Shown here: piece after piece, positions 8,448 through 14,557 of the stretch
Layout: each line of letters opens with the position of its first letter
Numbering within the stretch: position 1 is the first letter of the stretch
Assembly: GCA_031397815.1 (NCBI GenBank)
Contig: JANNMJ010000066.1
Span: forward strand, 1-30,886
Length of the DNA stretch: 30,886 nucleotides
Reading direction: 5' to 3'
From: JANNMJ01 sp031397815
GTDB taxonomy: Bacteria; Bacteroidota; Bacteroidia; Cytophagales; Hymenobacteraceae
Translations under genes and position numbers: made by a program
The notes under the pieces: model-generated
What the model saw: the letters and a program-made list of their open reading frames with translations, nothing else
Database searches by the model: none
Told to the model about the DNA's origin: nothing

Positions 8448-10031
8448 CTCCTTCCGCTCAGCACTTTTCTTCTTTTATTGACCGGCTTGGTCGGCCCGGC
8501 CGTGGCGCAGGCGCCCGTTAGGGTGCCGATGACGCTCCGTGAGGTGACCGTGTACAGCTCATCGGCGCAGCTGCGGCAGACGGGCGAGCGCGCCCTGCCC
8601 GCGGGGCCGTCCGAAGTGCACCTGACGGGGATTGCGCCTTCCCTGATTTCGGCGGGGTTGCAGGTGGAAGTGACCGGGGCCGAGCTGCTGTCGTCGGCGG
8701 TGGTGGTGGTGGTGCCCCCGGCGAACCCGTCGGATAGCCTCGTGATTGCCAATACCAAGCTGCACCGCTTGCAGGCCGAGCATGAGGCGCTGGCGCAGGA
8801 AAAGGACTTTCTGCTCCACAACAAATCCATGCCGACCGGCGAGCACGCCGTCTGGACGGCGGAGCTGCAAAAGGGTGCCGATTATTTCCGCAAGCGGATG
8901 TTCGACCTTACCCTTCGCCTTGGGGAGCTGAACCGCGCGCTCGAAGAGCAGAATGAGCTGGTGAAAAACTTCGGCCTGCATGAGCTGCCGCCCGTCCCCG
9001 AACGCCTGATGGTGGTGGTGCAGGTGAATGCGGCGAGCGCCAGAACCGTTGGGTTCAGCTTGGGGTACGGGGTGCCGGGGTCGTCGTGGCGCCCCCGGCA
9101 CGATGTGCGCCTCGTTGACCCCGGCGATTCGATTCAGGTCGTGAACCGCGCCGTGGTCCGCAACGAAACCGGGCTCGACTGGAAAGGCGTGCAGGTGACG
9201 CTGATGACCGTAAACCCGAACCAAGGCGCCCTACGCCCCGCCCTGCAACCGTGGACGCTCCGCTATTCCGGCGAGGCCATGAACGAGGGGCGTCTGGATG
9301 ATGTCGCTTCCCGCGCCGCCTCTGCCAATGCCGCCCGTCCGAAGAGCCAAACCGGCTCCACCGAGACCGACGATGATGATACCGACACCCCCGACGATTT
9401 CGCCGACCGCTTCGGAGTCGCCAACGGCGTGAACATTCTCAAGGGAACATCGCAGGTCGTGCGGCTTGGCACCGCCAAAGCTGCCGCCACGCTCGAATAC
9501 TTCACCGTGCCGAAGCTTGACCCCGGCGTCTTTCTCCTCGCGAAAGTGACCGGCTGGGAGCGGCTCCGGCTCATGGCCGATAGCGCCAACGTGTACCTGC
9601 GCGGCGCCTACCTCGGCACCACCTTCCTCAATACCCGCGCCTTCGGCGATACGCTGGAACTGGCGCTCGGCCGCGACCCGCTCGTGACCGTCAACCGCAC
9701 CAAGCGGCAGGATTTCAACCGGAAAACCGTCCTCGGCAAGCGCATCGTGAAGCTCGATTACGAGATTGTGGTCACCAACAAGCACAAGGCGACGGTGCAG
9801 ATGCGCGTCCTCGACCAGATTCCGGTGCCGCAGGAAGAGGAAATCACCGTCACCTACGACGCGGCAAAAGGCGCCGTCCTCGACCCTACTTCCGGGCGCC
9901 TGACGTGGGAGTTCGCGCTCGCCCCGAATGCCAGTCGGAAGCTCCCGTTCTCCTTCGAGATTGAGTATCCGAAGAACAAGAGCGTTAACCTGCACCGGAA
10001 CCGGCGCGTTAGCTCGCCGAAGTTTCGGTAG
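8442..10031 (+). CDS. DUF4140/DUF4139 protein, MuiA-like, paralogue 2
   Basis: A 529-residue exported paralogue of the preceding gene. The start is the ATG at 8442, giving a signal peptide (FLLLLTGLVGPAVAQA). It shares the same order of parts: LREVTVYSSSAQLRQTGE at the N-terminus, a helical NTKLHRLQAEHEALAQEK stretch, then SSWRPRHDVRLV, LDWKGVQVTLMTV and LQPWTLRYSGEA. An Asp-rich linker (ETDDDDTDTPDDF) and the closing VPKLDPGVFLLAKVTGW to SSPKFR region complete it. The two proteins have clearly diverged in the middle but both end SPKFR with nearly the same codons. The family function is unknown; secretion and an envelope role are inferred. A poly-Val run (near residue 90) is encoded by repeated GGTG. 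Confidence 0.88.
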   Translation: MKLLPLSTFLLLLTGLVGPAVAQAPVRVPMTLREVTVYSSSAQLRQTGERALPAGPSEVHLTGIAPSLISAGLQVEVTGAELLSSAVVVVVPPANPSDSLVIANTKLHRLQAEHEALAQEKDFLLHNKSMPTGEHAVWTAELQKGADYFRKRMFDLTLRLGELNRALEEQNELVKNFGLHELPPVPERLMVVVQVNAASARTVGFSLGYGVPGSSWRPRHDVRLVDPGDSIQVVNRAVVRNETGLDWKGVQVTLMTVNPNQGALRPALQPWTLRYSGEAMNEGRLDDVASRAASANAARPKSQTGSTETDDDDTDTPDDFADRFGVANGVNILKGTSQVVRLGTAKAAATLEYFTVPKLDPGVFLLAKVTGWERLRLMADSANVYLRGAYLGTTFLNTRAFGDTLELALGRDPLVTVNRTKRQDFNRKTVLGKRIVKLDYEIVVTNKHKATVQMRVLDQIPVPQEEEITVTYDAAKGAVLDPTSGRLTWEFALAPNASRKLPFSFEIEYPKNKSVNLHRNRRVSSPKFR

Positions 10032-10062
10032 GGTTTTGGGCGGATAATCAATGCGATCTGTC

Positions 10063-10138
10063 CGCGTGGCCAGCTCTGTCCCAGAGATGGCGTTGATTCG
10101 GCTATTGAAGCCATCTCTGGGACAGAGCTGGCCACGCG
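10063..10138. repeat. Perfect 29-bp inverted repeat (terminator-like or mobile hairpin)
   Basis: Arms 10063-10091 and 10110-10138 are exact reverse complements (core CAGCTCTGTCCCAGAGATGG), separated by 18 bp. It lies between the convergent DUF4139 gene and hutH, a natural place for a bidirectional terminator. It lacks a T tract on either side, so a dispersed palindromic repeat is an equally good reading. Confidence 0.75.
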
Positions 10139-10180
10139 TGCGAGGTGTGCCGATTGGGGTGGCGGGCCAGAGGCCCGCGA

Positions 10181-10210
10181 ATAGCCCGCACGGGGCAGAG
10201 CCCCGCGCGA
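10181..10210. repeat. Dispersed hairpin repeat, family R2, copy b
   Basis: Second copy of the unit at 130-160, in the same orientation and with identical arms. Immediately before it (10161-10179) is another small inverted repeat, GGCGGGCC/GGCCCGCG. It lies in the same 210-bp convergent gap as the 29-bp inverted repeat, so this gap is essentially made of repeats. Confidence 0.65.
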
Positions 10211-10241
10211 TTCGTGCGGTTCGTTTTTGGGGATTTCTCTC

Positions 10242-11753
10242 CTAAACCGGCGCGTCCAGCAACTTGCTGGTCAGCACGAAGCGGGTGGCGGCGGCGATAT
10301 CCGGATACAGCACCCGGTCTTCGCTCAGGAATGGTACGTCTTTGCGGAAGGCATCCACGATGGCCTGCAAGCGCGGCGCGATGGGCGCGCCGCCGCGCTG
10401 GAGGCGTAAGTCCACGGCTTGGGCGGCGGTGAGTAGCTCGATGCCGAGCACGCGGCCCACGTTTTCGGCCACTTGCCACGCCTTGGTGGCCGCGTTGGCG
10501 CCCATGCTCACGTGGTCTTCTTGGCCGTTGCTGCTCACGATGCTGTCGGCGGAAGCGGGGGTGCAGAGCTGCTTGTTTTGGCTGACGATACCGGCGGCAG
10601 TGTACTGCGGAATCATCAGGCCCGAATGCAGGCCGGGGTTGCTCACCAGAAACGCCGGCAAGTCGCGCTGTCCGCTGATGAGCTGGTACGTGCGGCGCTC
10701 CGAGATACTGGCCAGCTCGGCGAGGGCGAGGGCGCTGAAATCGAGGGCGAGCGCGAGGGGTTGGCCGTGGAAGTTGCCGCCGCTCACGATGAGGTCTTCC
10801 TCGGGGAAGATGTTCGGGTTATCCGTGACGGCGTTCAATTCCGTCGCGAAAACGCCTTCGGCGTAGTTCAGGGCGTCGCGGGTGGCGCCGTGGACCTGCG
10901 GCACGCACCGGAACGAATACGGGTCCTGCACGTGCTGCTTCGGCTGGCGCATCGCCTCGGAACCGGTGAGCAGCTCGCGGATGTGCGCCGCTACTTCCAC
11001 CTGCCCGTCGTGCGGCCGAATGCGGTGCAGAGGCGCCAAGAACGGCTCCGAACGTCCATCGAAACCTTCCAGCGAGAGCGCCGCCAGCACATCCGCGACG
11101 TGGCTCAGGCGCCGGGCGCGCGTCAGGACAGCCGTGCCGTAGGCGCTCATAAACTGGGTGCCGTTGAGCAGTGCCAGCCCTTCCTTGGCCTGAAGCTGAA
11201 GCGGCTCCCACCCAAACAGGTGCATCGCGTCGGCGGCGGCGAGGACGACGCCCTCGTACCGCACTTCCCCCAACCCGAGCAGCGGGAGGCAGAGGTGCGC
11301 GAGGGGCGCCAAGTCACCCGACGCGCCCAGCGAGCCTTGCTGATACACAATCGGCAGCATCCCCCGGTTATACATCGTCAGGAGCCGCTGCACGGTGGCC
11401 ACGGCCACGCCCGAATGGCCGTAACACAGGCTCTGCGCCTTGAGCACGAGCATCAGCCGGACAATCTCGGCGGGGACCTCGGCGCCCGTGCCGCACGCGT
11501 GCGACATAATCAGATTCCGCTGCAAAGCTTCGCGATCAGCCGCCGCAATCGGCACGTTTGCCAGCGCGCCGAACCCGGTGTTGATGCCGTAAATCGGGGC
11601 GTCCGGTTGTTCGGCAATCTTGGCGTGGAGGTAGTCGTAGCCTTCCTGAATGCGGTCGATGGCATCCGCAGAAAGCGAAACCGGCTCGTGGGCAGCAGTG
11701 GCGGCGGCTACTTCGTGCAGCCAGAGGTGATTTTCGGGGTCGAGGGTGAGCAT
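10242..11753 (-). CDS. hutH: Histidine ammonia-lyase
   Basis: Deaminates L-histidine to urocanate and ammonia, the first step of histidine breakdown. The 503-residue length from the ATG at 11753 is typical; a start further upstream would add only an unconserved Pro/Arg-rich tail. The MIO-forming triad is A144-S145-G146 in GSLGASGDLAPL. YGINTGFG with Y55 is the expected catalytic Tyr. NLIMSHACGTG and SNGQEDHVSM are of histidine-lyase rather than phenylalanine- or tyrosine-lyase type. No hutU, hutI or formiminoglutamate gene is in the window, so the pathway must be completed elsewhere or the enzyme works alone. A putative -7 element lies at 11825-11832. Confidence 0.95.
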   Translation of the reverse strand: MLTLDPENHLWLHEVAAATAAHEPVSLSADAIDRIQEGYDYLHAKIAEQPDAPIYGINTGFGALANVPIAAADREALQRNLIMSHACGTGAEVPAEIVRLMLVLKAQSLCYGHSGVAVATVQRLLTMYNRGMLPIVYQQGSLGASGDLAPLAHLCLPLLGLGEVRYEGVVLAAADAMHLFGWEPLQLQAKEGLALLNGTQFMSAYGTAVLTRARRLSHVADVLAALSLEGFDGRSEPFLAPLHRIRPHDGQVEVAAHIRELLTGSEAMRQPKQHVQDPYSFRCVPQVHGATRDALNYAEGVFATELNAVTDNPNIFPEEDLIVSGGNFHGQPLALALDFSALALAELASISERRTYQLISGQRDLPAFLVSNPGLHSGLMIPQYTAAGIVSQNKQLCTPASADSIVSSNGQEDHVSMGANAATKAWQVAENVGRVLGIELLTAAQAVDLRLQRGGAPIAPRLQAIVDAFRKDVPFLSEDRVLYPDIAAATRFVLTSKLLDAPV

Positions 11754-11824
11754 GGCAGGGGAGGGGCGGGCAGGGCGCAAGGCCCGGTTGATTGGGGGAG
11801 GAGAAGGGGCGTCAAGTACTCAAT

Positions 11825-11832
11825 CAAAAGTA
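11825..11832 (-). promoter_or_regulatory. Putative -7 promoter element of hutH
   Basis: On the minus strand this reads TACTTTTG, a full match to TAnnTTTG, about 72 bp before the hutH start. No clear -33 TTTG is seen: its expected place falls in the neighbouring repeat element. The octamer AAGTACTC occurs twice (11814-11821 and 11828-11835), the second overlapping this element, and could be an operator. Confidence 0.45.
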
Positions 11833-11844
11833 CTCGCTCAGGGA

Positions 11845-11969
11845 TTTGTCATTGCGAGGAGGCTCTGCGACGAAGCAATCCTCGTAGGATGGGCGCGTTA
11901 GCTGAGCCACATGGCCGAGCAACCGGGGATTGCCACGTCGTCGCAAAGCCTTCTCCTCGCAATGACAAA
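11845..11969. repeat. MITE-like inverted-repeat element, copy 1
   Basis: A 125-bp element with perfect 17-bp terminal inverted repeats (TTTGTCATTGCGAGGAG at 11845-11861 and its complement at 11953-11969). Imperfect pairing extends inward (CTGCGACGAAGCAATCC against the complement of GATTGCCACGTCGTCGCAAAG). A second copy lies at 13701-13816 in the opposite orientation. There is no ORF for a transposase. Related 'TCATTGCGAGGAG...GAAGCAATCC' repeats are, to my knowledge, widespread in bacterial genomes. Confidence 0.75.
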
Positions 11970-12018
11970 ATCAGTAGAGGTTATTTCTGAAGGCAGACCT
12001 CAAAACGGCTCGGCGCGG

Positions 12019-12045
12019 CGGGCGGGCACAAGGCCACGCCCCTAC
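12019..12045. repeat. Dispersed hairpin repeat, family R1, copy c, overlapping the hisS stop
   Basis: A copy of the 28-53 unit with one extra A. Its terminal CTAC contains, on the minus strand, the TAG that stops hisS (12042-12044). The repeat thus meets the coding region exactly at its end. Confidence 0.65.
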
Positions 12046-13433
12046 GCCCGATTTTCAGCAGTCAGGAACGCGACAAGCTCGTCGCTCAGGGCCAAGGTTT
12101 GCTCGGCCCCAGTAGCCATCACTTTCACTTTGGCGTTGCCCCCGGCCACTTCTTCCGGTCCCGGAATCACCACCAGCGGAATCCGCTTGGCGTCGGCGTA
12201 GGCGAATTGTTTTTTGAGCTTCGCGGGGTCGGGGTAGAGTTCGGCTGAGACGCCCGCAGCGCGCAAATCGGCGAGGGCGCGGAGGGCGGCGCTACGGCTT
12301 GCGGGTTCCTCAAAATGCACGAGCAGGACTTGGGTGGTCGTTTCCAGCCCGGCGGGGTAGCGGTTGAATTCTTCCATTACATCGCAGAGGCGGTCAATCC
12401 CGAAGGAGAAACCGACGCCGCTCAGGCCCGGCATTCCGAAGCCGCCGGTGAGGTTGTCGTAGCGCCCGCCGCCGCTCACGCTGCCCACGCTCGCGCCGGG
12501 AATCTTCACCTCGAAGATGCAGCCGGTATAATAGGAGAGGCCGCGCGCCAGCGTCAGGTCCAGCTCGACGTTGGCGAGGCCTTTAAAGTCCGAATCTTCC
12601 AGAAAACTCAACACGGCGCCCAAATCGGTGAGCGCCTTCGGGGCGGCAGCCGACGCGCCGAACGTGGTGGCCAGCTCCGCGAGGCGCGCAGCGGTCAGGG
12701 GAGAGGCGGCATCTGCCAGCAGTTTTTGCAAGGTGCCAGCGGCTTCCGGTCCGAACCCCCGGTTGGTCAGCTCTTTCCCGACGCCATCCCACCCAATCTT
12801 ATCGAGCTTGTCGAGGGCGGTGTAGAGGTCGGCTTCGGGGGCGGGGTCGGCTACTACGTCGTACAGTGCCCGCAGCAGGCCCCGGTGGTTGATTTTCAGG
12901 ACGTACGGGAGGTCCAGCGCCGTCATCACCTCGTGAATCATGAGCACGATTTCGGCTTCGCAGAGCAACGAATCTGTCCCGACCACGTCGGCGTCGCACT
13001 GCACGAACTCGCGGTAGCGGCCTTTGCTCGGGCGGTCGGCGCGCCAGACGGGCTGCATCTGGTAGCGGCGGAACGGGAGCGTGAGGTTGTGCCGATTCAT
13101 CACCACATAGCGGGCGAAGGGGACAGTGAGGTCATACCGCAGCCCTTTGTCGGCAAGTTTCGGCGCCACCTTGCGGTACCCGCCCTCGACGTCGTTGAGC
13201 GTCACGTCGCTCATAAAGTCCCCCGAGTTGAGGATGCGGTACAGGAGCTGGTCGCCCTCTTCGCCGTATTTGCCAGTGAGGGTGCTGAGGTTTTCAAAAG
13301 AAGGCGTTTCGAGCGGCGCAAAGCCATAACGCTCAAACGTGCCCCGGATAGCCTGACCGACATACTGACGGCGGGCCACTTCGGCGGGACCAAAATCGCG
13401 CGTGCCGCGCGGTAGGGAAGGTTTCTGACTCAT
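12042..13433 (-). CDS. hisS: Histidyl-tRNA synthetase
   Basis: A class II aminoacyl-tRNA synthetase that charges tRNA-His. The 463-residue protein has the family's order of motifs: PRGTRDF at the N-terminus, motif 2 region FRRYQMQPVWRADRPSKGRYREFVQCDAD, the histidine-binding LARGLSYYTGCIFEV, GGGRYDNL and motif 3-like GVGFSFGIDRL. An anticodon-binding domain ends SDELVAFLTAENRA. The start is the ATG at 13433, before SQKPSLPRGTRDF. The stop codon lies in a dispersed repeat and the gene is bracketed by two opposed copies of an inverted-repeat element. No missing catalytic part is seen, so the gene should be functional. Confidence 0.96.
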   Translation of the reverse strand: MSQKPSLPRGTRDFGPAEVARRQYVGQAIRGTFERYGFAPLETPSFENLSTLTGKYGEEGDQLLYRILNSGDFMSDVTLNDVEGGYRKVAPKLADKGLRYDLTVPFARYVVMNRHNLTLPFRRYQMQPVWRADRPSKGRYREFVQCDADVVGTDSLLCEAEIVLMIHEVMTALDLPYVLKINHRGLLRALYDVVADPAPEADLYTALDKLDKIGWDGVGKELTNRGFGPEAAGTLQKLLADAASPLTAARLAELATTFGASAAAPKALTDLGAVLSFLEDSDFKGLANVELDLTLARGLSYYTGCIFEVKIPGASVGSVSGGGRYDNLTGGFGMPGLSGVGFSFGIDRLCDVMEEFNRYPAGLETTTQVLLVHFEEPASRSAALRALADLRAAGVSAELYPDPAKLKKQFAYADAKRIPLVVIPGPEEVAGGNAKVKVMATGAEQTLALSDELVAFLTAENRA

Positions 13434-13700
13434 ATCGATTCTCGGGACGAAGGTAAGGGTCTCTAGATTTCAATGGGCTGAGCTTGTCATTATAGATACC
13501 TTTTGCGGTTAGAATCTTTTGATGAGTAGGGTGTAAATGAAAATGCCGTACGTTTGCGACTGTTTTTGAGATCACGAAGCTTTTGAGTTTAGCGAGCTTG
13601 AAAGCATCAGCAAGCGTAACTGCAATGCATTCGATTAATCTGCCTTTGCAATGCTAAGGCACGCTTTCATCTAAGCGGTCAGCCAGAAGTTATCGAAGAT

Positions 13701-13816
13701 TTTGTCATTGCGATGAGGAGGCTTTGCGACGACATGACAATCCCCGTTGCACCGCTCCGGCGGCTGGTCCAACGCACTCATCCAACGAGGATTGCTTCGT
13801 TCCTCACAATGACAAA
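13701..13816. repeat. MITE-like inverted-repeat element, copy 2 (inverted relative to copy 1)
   Basis: A 116-bp element starting TTTGTCATTGCGATGAGG and ending CCTCACAATGACAAA. Its left half matches the right half of copy 1 read in reverse (GGCTTTGCGACGAC...GACAATCCCC). Its right half, reversed, matches the left half of copy 1 (CGAAGCAATCCTCGTTGGATG). The two copies are therefore mirror images flanking hisS. Confidence 0.72.
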
Positions 13817-13854
13817 GGTGGAAAAACCCTCGGTCAATCACTTAATTGAGAAAG

Positions 13855-13884
13855 TTTGCAAGCGTTTCTATGTGCCTAATTTAA
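13855..13884 (+). promoter_or_regulatory. Putative promoter of the AT-rich hypothetical pair
   Basis: TTTG at 13855-13858 and TAATTTAA at 13877-13884 (6 of 8 to TAnnTTTG) are 18 bp apart, close to the 19-21 bp of the Bacteroidota consensus. Initiation near 13890 would favour the ATG at 13922 over those at 13892 or 13898, or a leaderless start. AT-richness makes chance matches likely. Confidence 0.35.
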
Positions 13885-13891
13885 AATTCAA

Positions 13892-14242
13892 ATGTCAATG
13901 ACAGGGATTCAGATAACCAATATGGCTGAAACAGCTCTTTCTGCCCAGTACACTGAAGGAGATAGTGTAAGGGCGTTTGAGCTGGTGTGCCTAATTTATA
14001 ACACAATTATTTCCGAGCCTAGAATATTAAAAGACATAACAGATCCTTCCTTTGTGGGAGAGGCGCTTTTTATGTTCGTTACTATGGTAGATGAAACGGA
14101 GAGTCATCCTTATGATGTTGATGACCTTCAAATAGCGTCAATGATTTCATATTTTTATTTTTCTGTCGCTGTGAAAATATCCAAAAAAGCTCCCTTGTAT
14201 GTTTCTAGGCGGGCGCTTCTTTTAGAGCATTCTAAGCACTAA
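13892..14242 (+). CDS. Hypothetical protein, possible N-terminal half of a stop-split gene
   Basis: An unrecognised 116-residue protein (106 if the ATG at 13922 is the true start). It is mostly helical in character, with a hydrophobic stretch (ASMISYFYFSVAVKI, about residues 81-95) that could be a buried helix rather than a membrane segment, and no signal peptide. Its base composition is far more AT-rich than the surrounding genes: two 60-base rows counted by hand gave 30% and 45% GC. Codon use differs accordingly, suggesting recent transfer. Its TAA stop (14240-14242) is followed directly, in the same frame, by a second ORF. This could be one gene with a nonsense mutation, or two coupled genes. 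No function is proposed. Confidence 0.6.
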   Translation: MSMTGIQITNMAETALSAQYTEGDSVRAFELVCLIYNTIISEPRILKDITDPSFVGEALFMFVTMVDETESHPYDVDDLQIASMISYFYFSVAVKISKKAPLYVSRRALLLEHSKH

Positions 14243-14557
14243 TTGAAATTTTCAATGGGTTCTGCTATTGGTATAGGGTTTGATAATTTTGCGATTTTTG
14301 AAGATGAGGAACCTATTAAGGCCATATTAAAGATGAGGTACTCTGATCTTGTACATGTGTGTGATTATTGGTTGGATGATCCATCGTACTACATGCAGTT
14401 TAGGGAGGCGAAAAATAAGTTTGAAAAGAAGATAACTGAAGGATTTTTTCTGCCAGATGCCACCCCCACGCAAGTTATAAAGACAGGAAATGGATATCAC
14501 TCTCAGTTGCTAAGCTATCTGTTAGATAAAGTAGAGGAAGAAGACTTAGACTTTTAA
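14243..14557 (+). CDS. Hypothetical protein, possible C-terminal half of a stop-split gene
   Basis: An unrecognised ORF of 104 codons from the TTG at 14243, or 100 from the ATG at 14255. It is in the same frame as the preceding ORF with only the TAA between them. It is AT-rich like its partner, acidic at the end (DKVEEEDLDF), rich in aromatic residues (CDYWLDDPSYYMQF), and has no signal peptide or membrane helix. Its TAA shares a 4-bp TTAA with the stop of the convergent outer-membrane protein gene, so no terminator fits between them. If the TAA was once CAA or GAA, the joined protein would be 221 residues. No family is recognised. Confidence 0.55.
   Translation: MKFSMGSAIGIGFDNFAIFEDEEPIKAILKMRYSDLVHVCDYWLDDPSYYMQFREAKNKFEKKITEGFFLPDATPTQVIKTGNGYHSQLLSYLLDKVEEEDLDF

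Larger units (their letters stand above)
13434..13891. other. 458-bp AT-rich gap without a convincing gene
   Basis: Separates hisS (-) from the hypothetical pair (+). It holds the second MITE-like copy (13701-13816), a plausible plus-strand promoter at 13855-13884, and about 260 bp of unremarkable AT-rich sequence next to hisS. No tRNA cloverleaf was found. Short ORFs at 13333-13575 (-) and 13713-13901 (+) run through the repeats or the hisS start and look like chance frames. Confidence 0.6.

Noticed and set aside
10473..11990. A 505-codon open frame on the plus strand opposite hutH
   Set aside because: The minus strand holds a complete HutH with all catalytic motifs. The plus frame also runs through the MITE-like repeat and has no recognisable domain.
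12315..13415. A 366-codon open frame opposite hisS
   Set aside because: It is a shadow of hisS, which is intact on the other strand, and the product is low in complexity.
13713..13901. A 62-codon plus-strand ORF before the AT-rich pair
   Set aside because: It consists mainly of the MITE-like element and overlaps the putative promoter; no family resemblance.
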